NCBI GenBank assembly: GCA_008501825.1
Contig: QQUA01000019.1
Span: forward strand, 62,001-126,000
Length of the DNA: 64,000 nt
Reading direction: 5' to 3'
From: Planctomycetota bacterium
Lineage (GTDB): Bacteria; Planctomycetota; UBA1135
Shown: positions 44,079 to 51,827 of the stretch, in pieces
How the letters are laid out: the number at the start of each line of letters is the position of its first letter
Numbering within the stretch: position 1 is the stretch's first letter
Program-made: the position numbers and the translations under genes
The notes under the pieces: model-generated
The model's database searches: none
Told to the model about the DNA's origin: nothing
Seen by the model: only the letters and a program-made list of their open reading frames with translations

Positions 44079-45352
44079 GGTTTCGCGAAGTAAAGCGGCA
44101 GAAGCAAGGCCGCAAACATCCAGGCGGAAACGGCGAACAAGCCGCAACCGACCAGAACCGCTGCCGGAATTTGCAACGCCAATCCGGCAAGCAACCAAAG
44201 CAAGCCGATCTGCATGGTGGACCACTGCAAGACCTGAGGATCTTGTGGAATCAATTGAGCCGCCGTGGGCAAGGGTTTTTCCCCAAGCCGCGGGCTGAAT
44301 CGGTGCAACCAAATCAAAAAGGGCAGGATCTTATAGAGCTGGCCGACGACAATGCTGCCGACAAAGCCCAGTAGGCCGGCCAAGGCATAAGCCAGCGGTT
44401 CCCAATCGGCCGGTTTGACCTCCGCATCACCCCGGAGCAACCAAAGACCGAAAGCGCTGGCCAAAGCCAACCAGCCGAACGAGGCCAGGGTGTGCCACCA
44501 GGGAACTTCCAAGTCCTTTTTCAATCGCGTTCGGAAAATGGCCAAGATTTGTTGAAAGAAAGCCAACACCCCTAAAGCCAGGGCGGAGGCTGCAAACAAT
44601 TGAAGCTCGGCCGTTACTCCAAAGATCCAATCGACTCCCAACAAAATCAAGCCGGTGGAAGTAGCCAGGAGAGAAAGCCAGCCGGCCCAGGTTTTCGCTC
44701 CATAAGCCAGCAAGAACATGGAGCAAAGCTTGTAAGCGACTCCGAAGATCAACAGCCCGAAAAAGCCCATGCCGGCCAGGTGGACGTGAGCTCTCAAAGC
44801 CATGAGATGATCGACCAACAAAAACGGGCGATATAAATTCCAGGCTAACGCCACCCCCAGGGCGGAACTCAGCATCAAAAAGAGCAAGGCGAAAATAACG
44901 TGAGCTCCGGTGAGATCTACCTTGGGTGACCGGCCAATGGCCAGGAATAAGGTTATGGCGTACAACCAAATCGAAGCCGCCAGCAATCCGGCGGCGGCCG
45001 GTAAGCCCCAACCGGTGGCGTAATCCCACATGTGGCCAATCAAGCCGGAACTGCCCAATAGGTACAGCACGAAAGCGGTCCACGGCATCCAACGACTGGG
45101 AAGATCCACGCTGAAGATTACCGGCACCATCTGCAGCAAAGCACCGAAAGCGATCGGCAACAACCACAAAAGGACCGCGAAGTGCACCAGGGCCAAGAAA
45201 ATGGGCTGAAAGAAATGGCCTTCCAATCGATGGGCGTGCCAAGCGAACAAGGTCGCGAACCCGACCATGCCGAGCAGGCCGACTAAAAAATGGCTTCCGA
45301 CCAATCGCCAGGAAGGCGTGGAAACCGAAAGACTCGGAACGATCCCCTGCAA
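44075..45352 (-). CDS. Heme-copper-oxidase-like / NnrS-like polytopic membrane protein
   Basis: About 425 residues with about 12 membrane helices. The start is a TTG immediately after the upstream stop. Conserved-looking His residues occur in ALVHFAVLLW, LMALRAHVHLAGMGFFGLLIFGVAYKL and LIWLHRFS, which resemble heme-b ligand positions of CcoN/NnrS-like proteins. I do not see the HPEVY-type copper-B motif, so it is probably not an oxidase itself but an electron carrier or NO-response protein. It lies in an operon between DUF2249 and DUF59 genes and downstream of a cytochrome c. Confidence 0.65.
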   Translation of the reverse strand: MQGIVPSLSVSTPSWRLVGSHFLVGLLGMVGFATLFAWHAHRLEGHFFQPIFLALVHFAVLLWLLPIAFGALLQMVPVIFSVDLPSRWMPWTAFVLYLLGSSGLIGHMWDYATGWGLPAAAGLLAASIWLYAITLFLAIGRSPKVDLTGAHVIFALLFLMLSSALGVALAWNLYRPFLLVDHLMALRAHVHLAGMGFFGLLIFGVAYKLCSMFLLAYGAKTWAGWLSLLATSTGLILLGVDWIFGVTAELQLFAASALALGVLAFFQQILAIFRTRLKKDLEVPWWHTLASFGWLALASAFGLWLLRGDAEVKPADWEPLAYALAGLLGFVGSIVVGQLYKILPFLIWLHRFSPRLGEKPLPTAAQLIPQDPQVLQWSTMQIGLLWLLAGLALQIPAAVLVGCGLFAVSAWMFAALLLPLYFAKP

Positions 45353-45916
45353 TCAAGCCTCCTTCGCCGCCCAAGCCGGCAGCACGTGAACCAAGTAATC
45401 TCCCTCACCCCGCTTGCGGGTCAAAGCGGCATAGCCTCGGAGTTTCAACTTTTCGTACAAAAGCACCGGCTCGCGATGATGGTGAACGACCAATTGAGCT
45501 CCGGGACCGAGTTCGGTCAACCGTGTCAAAATCCGCATCATCGGCTCCGGGGGAGCCAGGTGGCGAACGTCCATGTGTTCGGGTGCTTGCAAGGGAGCGG
45601 GCGTAACCGGTTCTTGCAAACTTTCCGATTCCCCGCCACGGTAAAAATAAACTCGAAACAATCCGTCTTCTTTTTCCACCTGATATTGAAAACCTTTCCC
45701 TTCCATGACGTTGTAAAGCGGAAAAGGTTCGAAGCCGACCATCAGGCAAAGAGCTTCGTCAGCAGCCAAATTCGCTGACGCCTCCAAAATTTTGTGAAAA
45801 GGATCTTCCCCCTTTCCCAGAATCGGCCGGACGTCCAAAAGCAGGGCCCGCTGACATCCGGCTTGCCGGAGTTCTTCGGGAAGGGTTTCGCAGTATTGGT
45901 TCGTTTCCATGATCAT
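45353..45916 (-). CDS. Tandem DUF2249-domain protein
   Basis: 187 residues from ATG 45916, the ATGA overlapping the cytochrome stop. There are two DUF2249-like units: the first about residues 15-90 (LLLDVRPILGKGEDPFHKILEA, LMVGFEPFPLYNVMEGKGFQYQVE), the second about 110-180 (MDVRHLAPPEPMMRILTRL, LVVHHHREPVLLYEKLKLRGY). DUF2249 resembles SirA/TusA folds and is often linked to nitric oxide or redox functions. No catalytic Cys at the TusA position is evident in the first unit. Function is inferred only from the operon. Confidence 0.75.
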   Translation of the reverse strand: MIMETNQYCETLPEELRQAGCQRALLLDVRPILGKGEDPFHKILEASANLAADEALCLMVGFEPFPLYNVMEGKGFQYQVEKEDGLFRVYFYRGGESESLQEPVTPAPLQAPEHMDVRHLAPPEPMMRILTRLTELGPGAQLVVHHHREPVLLYEKLKLRGYAALTRKRGEGDYLVHVLPAWAAKEA

Positions 45917-46323
45917 TGCCGCAGCAGGTAATCGGCAAGCACTCGAAGCTCGACTTCGGTGAAGCCGAAATCCGGCATGCTGGTTCCGGGTTTGATTTGC
46001 CAAGGAGCTGCCAACCAGGTCCGAATCTCTTCTCTCGACTTGCGATGTCGAAGGCCGTTGAGAACCGGACCGACATCCGCGCCTGCGCCATTTAGGGTGT
46101 GGCAATTCAGGCAACCGTTCTGCAGGATCAACTGTTCCGCGGTGCCGGCCTTCCCCTGAAACAAGCGACCGGGAGGTCGGAGCGCTGCCTGGGCCCAGGC
46201 CGCCCAGCTCTGCTCCTTTTCTTCCCCTTGGTCCTGATGAACCCAAAAACTGGCCGCCGCCGCCCCGGTCCAAAGCCCGAGCCACAGCAGCAGCAAGAGA
46301 AGCAGGGACCGACCACCAGGCAT
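45913..46323 (-). CDS. Membrane-anchored c-type cytochrome
   Basis: 136 residues. The N-terminal hydrophobic segment (RSLLLLLLLWLGLWTG) acts as a signal anchor. The heme site is NGCLNCHTLNGAG (C-x2-C-H, about residues 70-80) and the distal ligand is probably the Met in GTSMPDFGFTE. It carries electrons in the periplasm. First gene of the operon: the sigma-54 promoter at 46335-46350 places +1 about one base before this ATG, so the mRNA would be leaderless. An internal TTG start is possible but would remove the basic N-terminus. Confidence 0.85.
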   Translation of the reverse strand: MPGGRSLLLLLLLWLGLWTGAAAASFWVHQDQGEEKEQSWAAWAQAALRPPGRLFQGKAGTAEQLILQNGCLNCHTLNGAGADVGPVLNGLRHRKSREEIRTWLAAPWQIKPGTSMPDFGFTEVELRVLADYLLRQ

Positions 46324-46334
46324 GTCGAAATAGA

Positions 46335-46350
46335 AGCAAGCTTCGTGCCA
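46335..46350 (-). promoter_or_regulatory. Sigma-54 (-24/-12) promoter
   Basis: On the minus strand TGGCAC, five bases, TTGCT: a match to the sigma-54 consensus at all invariant positions with correct spacing. It predicts transcription start near 46324, next to the cytochrome ATG. The divergent gene encodes a sigma-54 activator with the GAFTGA motif. Confidence 0.85.
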
Positions 46351-46412
46351 GGGCCCATTCCGGCCATATTCACGGTGGCGAGCCAGAATCGTTGTATTTT
46401 TAAGACAGTAAC

Positions 46413-46432
46413 ATGTTCTATTCTTAGAACAT
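46413..46432. promoter_or_regulatory. Perfect 8-bp palindrome, candidate activator binding site
   Basis: Half-sites ATGTTCTA and TAGAACAT separated by TTCT. It lies about 65-95 bases upstream of the -24/-12 element, the usual place for an enhancer site, and 17 bases before the activator's own ATG, so it could also mediate autoregulation. Confidence 0.65.
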
Positions 46433-46449
46433 CGTCCTATTATTGAAAC

Positions 46450-47967
46450 ATGCCCATTCCGGATCCGGTGCGAAGCCTGGCCAGAATCGCCCTGGCTCTG
46501 AATCAAAGCCGGGAATCCAATCAGGCCTTGGAAGCGATTCTCGAAGGGGTCGGCGAACTCCTGCCCAGCCAATTGAGCACCGTGCTGCTGCTTCGTCACC
46601 AAGCTTTGGAAGTGGCGGCTCATCGAGGATTTCCATCGTCCTCTCTACCCATCGAGCCCCTCCTCCCCACCCAACACCCTCGGCTGGCCAGGGCGATGCA
46701 AAGCACCGGGGCGGTCATTTTCGATGATCCGGAGGAACCGGATCCCTTCGACGCCGCCTTCCCCGGAGCCAAGGTCCACGCCTGCATGGCAGCCCCCCTG
46801 CGGGTGGAGAACCGATTGCTCGGATTGGTCACCACCGATTCCCTGGAACTTCCCTGCTATCAAGAACCCCACCGGGAACTGTTCGAGGTCTTCGCCGCCT
46901 TGGCCGCCTCGGCGTTGGAAAACGCCCGTCTACACCAAGAACTGGCGGCGGCCCAAAGCCGGCTGCAAGCGGAGGCGGCCAGTTTGAATGCCGAGATCCA
47001 AGCCGGTTTGGGATCGGAATTGATCGGTGACTCCAAGGCGATGAAAGCCCTGAAGCAAGAAATCGCCGCCGTAGGCCCCACCGAATCCGGAGTTTTGATT
47101 TTGGGACCGACGGGAAGTGGCAAAGAATTGGTGGCGCGAGCGCTGCACGCCGCCTCCACTCGGAGCGATCGCCCTCTTATCCGCTTGGATTGCGCCAGTT
47201 TGCCTGAATCCCTGGTTCAAGCCGAGTTATTCGGTCATGCTCGGGGGGCCTTCACCGGGGCCACCAGCGCTCGCCCGGGTCGATTTGAAATCGCCGATCA
47301 AAGCACCCTCTTTCTCGACGAAGTCGGTGAGCTGCCGCCGGAAGTCCAACCCAAGTTGTTGCGAGCTTTACAAGAAGGAGAAATTGAACGCCTAGGGGAA
47401 TCGAAAGTTCGCAAACTCGACGTCCGCGTCCTCGCCGCCACCAATCGCGACTTGGCAGCGGAAGTTCGAACCGGAAGATTTCGAGAAGACCTCTTCCACC
47501 GGTTGGCGATTTACCCGATTCGGGTGCCCAGTCTGGCGGAAAGGAAAGAAGACATTCCAGCTTTGGTTCAGCATTTTTGCCGCCGCCTGGGCCCAAAACT
47601 TGGGCTGCCCCACTTTCCGATCGACGAGCCATGGTTAAACAGCTTGCAAAACCGTCCCTGGCCGGGAAACGTCCGCGAACTTGGCAATTTCCTGGAGCGG
47701 CATCTCATCCGACAGCGCCACTTTCTGGCCACCGGCGGAGCGGAACCCGATGCTGAGGAAATCACCCAAAGTCATGAAAGAGGGCAGGTTGGAGCGGAAT
47801 CTTGGCCGTGGCCGGTAAAGCAGGCCCAGAGCCTTTTCTGCCAACAACGAGCGGCGGCGGCCATGCTCGCCACCGGAGGCAACGTATCTGCGGCCGCCCG
47901 ACTCCTGGGAGTCCATCGCGGCTGGTTGTATCGGCACGGCATTCCAAAATTTGCCGGGAAAACGTGA
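46450..47967 (+). CDS. NorR-like sigma-54-dependent activator (GAF, AAA+, Fis HTH)
   Basis: 505 residues. The N-terminal GAF domain (about 1-180, with KVHACMAAPLRVENRLLGLVTTD) is a sensor in NorR-type proteins. The AAA+ domain (about 195-420) has Walker A GPTGSGKE, the sigma-54 contact loop GAFTGA, Walker B LFLDEVGELP and the RWPGNVREL-like arginine finger region (PWPGNVRELGNFLE). The C-terminal helix-turn-helix is NVSAAARLLGVHRGWLYRH. Divergent from the operon with the -24/-12 promoter. The signal may be nitric oxide, judged from family and operon content; iron-ligand residues were not verified. Confidence 0.85.
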   Translation: MPIPDPVRSLARIALALNQSRESNQALEAILEGVGELLPSQLSTVLLLRHQALEVAAHRGFPSSSLPIEPLLPTQHPRLARAMQSTGAVIFDDPEEPDPFDAAFPGAKVHACMAAPLRVENRLLGLVTTDSLELPCYQEPHRELFEVFAALAASALENARLHQELAAAQSRLQAEAASLNAEIQAGLGSELIGDSKAMKALKQEIAAVGPTESGVLILGPTGSGKELVARALHAASTRSDRPLIRLDCASLPESLVQAELFGHARGAFTGATSARPGRFEIADQSTLFLDEVGELPPEVQPKLLRALQEGEIERLGESKVRKLDVRVLAATNRDLAAEVRTGRFREDLFHRLAIYPIRVPSLAERKEDIPALVQHFCRRLGPKLGLPHFPIDEPWLNSLQNRPWPGNVRELGNFLERHLIRQRHFLATGGAEPDAEEITQSHERGQVGAESWPWPVKQAQSLFCQQRAAAAMLATGGNVSAAARLLGVHRGWLYRHGIPKFAGKT

Positions 47968-48136
47968 TAAAATCTCGTTTCTGTTTCGCCCTCTGGATGA
48001 AATTCCGAAACCGCCGGGGGCACGGTACTGGCCGGCTCGCGCGATCCACATTCCCAACCTGATCGCTACGTCTTCCTTCTTCCGAAGGTTAAGCCGGATG
48101 CCATCTGTGCCCAAACCTTTGGCAACCCCTTCACCC

Positions 48137-51112
48137 ATGATGAAACCCTTCCTTCTTCCGGCATTCCTCACGGTTTTAGCCGGCTCTCTCTTGGCGCAAA
48201 CCCCGGAGGAGTTGGCGAAAGCCACACGAGACCTTCCGGATTCCCTGACCGGAGGTTTAGGAACCCAAGGTTCCTCGCCTTTCGACGCCCCGGAAAAATC
48301 CGACACGGTCTTCGTCGTCGATACGGGCCCTGGTTTGGACACCGGCTGTACCTTCCGTAGCGGTGGGCCGCTGGTGTTCGACATCATGGTGGACCGTTAT
48401 TTCGGCGACATCGCCACTTTGCGGGCAAACAACTTGCTGCCGGAATTCGTCCTGCTGCAAATGCCGGCCTTCGACGTGGACATCAATGCCAACGTCTCTG
48501 GCATCGCTCCCGAATTGGATGAGGTTTACTTCAACGGCAACTTAGTCCATGAACAGTATTTGACCGGGGACAACCAAATCTGGAAGTTGAACACCTTCCG
48601 GATTCCGATCGATTGGGTGATCTTCCCGGACGATCCCGGTGCAGGCTCCCTGGTTCCCGAAGCCAACACCATTTCCATTCACATTGACGTCGGCAACACC
48701 TCCGAAAGCTGGTGCGTGGCCATCGACTGGGCGTCGATTGAAATCTTGGCCCCGCGACCGGTGGTCATGGCTCACGGCGTCCTTTCCAACGGAGGCGTTT
48801 GGAACGACGCTTGGGTTCCCGGCCTGGACAGTCTCGGAATCCCGAATAGCAACGCCCTGAACATGGGCGATTTGGACAGCATCTCGAGTAACGCCGGCAA
48901 GATCAGCACGGAAGTCGATCGAGTTTGCGATCTCTGGGGCGTGGAAAAAGTAGTCCTGGTTTGCCACAGCAAGGGCGGTTTGGACGCCAGGCATTACGCC
49001 GAAAACAGCGACAAAGTCAGCCAAGTCATTCAAATCGGCACTCCGAATGCCGGCAGCCCGCTTGCTGATTGGGCGCAAACCGCATCGGTGGTCGGCTTGG
49101 GCGTCATTCCTACTTTGCTGGTCAACACCTTGGCCACCCCGGCGGGTTACCAACTCACGACCTTGTACATGGGTTTCTACAACTCGGTACACGGCCGGAA
49201 TCCGGAAGTGACTTATACCGCCATGGCCGGCAACTACGACGATGCCTGCCCGACCTTGAATCCCTTCTGCCGGCCTTTGTTGCGGGCGGGTTTGGGCATT
49301 ACCGGGGTCGGCGATTCGGTCGTCCCGCTGGCTTCGGTTCACGCTCTTCCCTACACCACCAACCGGACCCACGCTTCTTCCGGAACCGACTTAACCGCCA
49401 TTCACACCCGCTTGCACCGTTCCAACAACGTGTTCAACAAGCTGGTGGATTTGGTGAAGGAAACCGGCAGCAGTAGCTCGGCACCGACCGGCGGTTCAGG
49501 TCCCTTGGCTCCTGGAGACGATTTCGTCCGCACCGCTTCCTCGGTTGGCGCATTGACCGAAGGCGCCTTCGATACCTTCACCATCTCGGTGGACCAAGCC
49601 GACGACGTCATGTTCGCTCTGTTGTATCCCTCCGGCGACATGACCATGTCCCTGCAGTCTCCGACCGGAACGACTTGGGATGCAGCCAGCGCCTCGGGTA
49701 GCTCCACGGTCGAATACGAAAACGGCGAAACTCTCGGCGGCATGATGGAAGTGTTCTACTTCGAAACCGCCGAAGTCGGAATCTGGACCGTCACCGTAAC
49801 CGCCAACACCGTAGTCACCGGCCCCAACCCCACCGCCGAAGCCGCTTACGCCGCGGCGGTTTGGTACGAGAATCCTGAAGTTACCTTCACCGCCTCCTTT
49901 GAGCAGGACATGGTGGGCAACGGGGAGAACCTGGTTTTGATGGGTACCTTGATGCGCAACGGCAGCCCGTTCCTTGGGCAGACCGTGACCGCCTCCGCCG
50001 CCTTGCCGGACGACAGCACTGCCAGCGTCACTTTGTTGGACGACGGCGTGGCCCCTGACGACACCGCCGACGACGGCATCTACACCGGTACTTTCAGCAG
50101 CACCACCCAAGGCGGCAACTACCGCTTCGCCTTTACCGCCAGCGGCGCTTTGCCGGGTCCGCAGCCGGGAGGAACCGGCTTTAGCCGCCAAGTTTTCGGA
50201 ACCGCTGGAGTCGGAACCGGGAATTCAACCATCTCGGGTCCGTTCAGCGACACCGGCGTGGACACCAACGCAAACAGCTTGTTCGATGAACTGCAAGTCG
50301 ACGTCGGCTTGAACATCGACAACGCCGGCGACTACACCCTTTACGGTGAGTTGCAGGATTCAAGCAACAACCTGTTGGTGGCCAGCATCAGCGCCAATCT
50401 TGGTTCCGGGGCCCAAACCCTGACCTTGTCCTTCGACGGCGCCACCCTGTTCAATAACGGCGTGGACGGTCCCTACGATCTGGTCACGGTGCAATTGATC
50501 GAAGAGCAAGGCACCAGCCTGGTGATCGTCGATTCCCAAACCAACGCCCACACCACCACCGCCTACGGCTACACCCAATTCGAACACGCTCCCTTGACTT
50601 TGACCGGTCTGGGAACCGATACCGGCGTGGATGCAGACGCCGATACCGATTTCGATCAATTGGACATAACCGTGGAGATCCTGGTGGAAGTGGCGGCCAC
50701 TTACAACTGGTCGGCGCGCTTGGTGGACAGCAATGGAACCGAAATCGGATTCTTCGCTGGCAGCGGAGCGCTGAGCCAAGGTTTGAACAACATTGACTTC
50801 AGCTTTGACGGCACCGCCATCGGAGCCAACGGAGTGGACGGCCCCTACGTGGTTCGGGACTTGCTGATCTTCGCTGGAAGCACCAGCTTGGTCGCCGGCA
50901 TCTTCTACACCACCCAAGGCTTCCTGGCGTCTCAGTTCAACGGTTGGGTACCCCCGCCTCCGCCCATCGGCAGCGGTGCTGGAGTGAACATCTTCACCGG
51001 TTCCAACTGCAGCGTGACTGGAGATCCGCAGGCCACCCCATGGGCTTTCCTGGCTCTCGCCGGTAGTTTGGTAGGCCTGGCCTGGTTGGCACGCCGAAGC
51101 ACCCGTCGCTGA
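48137..51112 (+). CDS. Large secreted lipase-like alpha/beta hydrolase with MYXO-CTERM-like sorting tail
   Basis: About 991 residues from ATG 48137 (48140 equally possible) with a signal peptide ending SLLAQ. After an N-terminal beta domain comes a lipase/hydrolase domain with RPVVMAHGVLSNGGVWND, nucleophile elbow VVLVCHSKGG (Ser about 278; first Gly of GxSxG is Cys), Asp in GVGDSVVPL (about 393) and His in AIHTRLH (about 422). Then follow a beta domain, a choice-of-anchor-like segment (DDGVAPDDTADDGIYTGTF), two tandem repeats of about 115 residues, a Pro-rich linker, and a tail of Cys958, a hydrophobic helix and RRSTRR. Probably surface-anchored after processing. Confidence 0.85.
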   Translation: MMKPFLLPAFLTVLAGSLLAQTPEELAKATRDLPDSLTGGLGTQGSSPFDAPEKSDTVFVVDTGPGLDTGCTFRSGGPLVFDIMVDRYFGDIATLRANNLLPEFVLLQMPAFDVDINANVSGIAPELDEVYFNGNLVHEQYLTGDNQIWKLNTFRIPIDWVIFPDDPGAGSLVPEANTISIHIDVGNTSESWCVAIDWASIEILAPRPVVMAHGVLSNGGVWNDAWVPGLDSLGIPNSNALNMGDLDSISSNAGKISTEVDRVCDLWGVEKVVLVCHSKGGLDARHYAENSDKVSQVIQIGTPNAGSPLADWAQTASVVGLGVIPTLLVNTLATPAGYQLTTLYMGFYNSVHGRNPEVTYTAMAGNYDDACPTLNPFCRPLLRAGLGITGVGDSVVPLASVHALPYTTNRTHASSGTDLTAIHTRLHRSNNVFNKLVDLVKETGSSSSAPTGGSGPLAPGDDFVRTASSVGALTEGAFDTFTISVDQADDVMFALLYPSGDMTMSLQSPTGTTWDAASASGSSTVEYENGETLGGMMEVFYFETAEVGIWTVTVTANTVVTGPNPTAEAAYAAAVWYENPEVTFTASFEQDMVGNGENLVLMGTLMRNGSPFLGQTVTASAALPDDSTASVTLLDDGVAPDDTADDGIYTGTFSSTTQGGNYRFAFTASGALPGPQPGGTGFSRQVFGTAGVGTGNSTISGPFSDTGVDTNANSLFDELQVDVGLNIDNAGDYTLYGELQDSSNNLLVASISANLGSGAQTLTLSFDGATLFNNGVDGPYDLVTVQLIEEQGTSLVIVDSQTNAHTTTAYGYTQFEHAPLTLTGLGTDTGVDADADTDFDQLDITVEILVEVAATYNWSARLVDSNGTEIGFFAGSGALSQGLNNIDFSFDGTAIGANGVDGPYVVRDLLIFAGSTSLVAGIFYTTQGFLASQFNGWVPPPPPIGSGAGVNIFTGSNCSVTGDPQATPWAFLALAGSLVGLAWLARRSTRR

Positions 51113-51134
51113 TCTTCCCGTCAACGATGGCAAT

Positions 51135-51174
51135 AGGCGGCTCAGGCAAGACCTGAGCCGCCTGGTTCGTTTTT
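51135..51174 (+). terminator. Rho-independent terminator between lipase and CPBP protease
   Basis: A perfect 12-bp stem (51135-51146 with 51152-51163), 5-base loop, then GGTTCGTTTTT. It lies 22 bases after the lipase stop and 5 bases before the protease ATG, so the protease depends on read-through or an internal promoter. Confidence 0.88.
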
Positions 51175-51178
51175 CACC

Positions 51179-51769
51179 ATGCGACCCAAAACGACTCTCC
51201 CCCAATCCGAATGGGTTCCGGTTTACGCCTTCGCATGGGTGCTTTTGTGGATCTTTCCGTCCGGCTTCTGGATTTGGGCCACATTGGTTCCCTTGGTCCT
51301 GGCCAAACAGGGCCGCTTTCCCTGGACCGACCTTAGCGGCCGATTTGATTTCCGTCGTTCCCTATCCGGCTTTCTTCTGGCCAGCGGATTCACTTGGATT
51401 CCGGCTTGTTTACTGGGATTGTTGTTCGATTTTTGGCACTTTCGATGGCCGCCCCTGTCGGTGTTTTGGGGATTGGCTTTCGGAGCCGTCGTGGAGGAAT
51501 GGTTTTTTCGCGGCTATTTGCAAAGCCGGCTAAGAAAGACTTGGGTGGAAAGACCCTTCATCCTCGGAGGGGCGGCAGGGCCGGCCATCGCCTGGAATGC
51601 GATCCTATTCGCCTTGGCTCACGTTCCCACCGCCGGCATTTCCGGCTCCTGGTTTCTGGTGTTTCCGGGCTTGGCTTTGGCCTGGTGCCGATCTCGATGC
51701 GGCAACCTTTTTCCGGGCATCGTTTTGCATCTGGTATTCAATCTTTGGCTGCTGGGCTTGACCGATTGA
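51179..51769 (+). CDS. CPBP family glutamic intramembrane protease (candidate myxosortase-type sorting enzyme)
   Basis: 196 residues, about six membrane helices. The Abi/CPBP motifs are all present: EEWFFR (E106, E107, R111), FALAH (F144-H148) and HLVFN (H184-N188), as in Rce1-like proteases. The known family cleaves near a Cys in CAAX-like or C-terminal sorting signals, and CPBP enzymes called myxosortases are proposed to process MYXO-CTERM tails. The gene directly upstream encodes a protein with such a Cys-helix-Arg tail. No Shine-Dalgarno. Alternative: an unrelated immunity-type CPBP protein. Confidence 0.85.
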   Translation: MRPKTTLPQSEWVPVYAFAWVLLWIFPSGFWIWATLVPLVLAKQGRFPWTDLSGRFDFRRSLSGFLLASGFTWIPACLLGLLFDFWHFRWPPLSVFWGLAFGAVVEEWFFRGYLQSRLRKTWVERPFILGGAAGPAIAWNAILFALAHVPTAGISGSWFLVFPGLALAWCRSRCGNLFPGIVLHLVFNLWLLGLTD

Positions 51770-51827
51770 ACCCAGGAATCAAGGAAACATCCGCTCGAGG
51801 ATTTCGGCGGTGGTTTACAGTGCTTCC

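Noticed and set aside
46413-46432. Classical NorR box
   Set aside because: The palindrome lacks the GT-N7-AC spacing reported for enterobacterial NorR; kept only as a generic candidate site.
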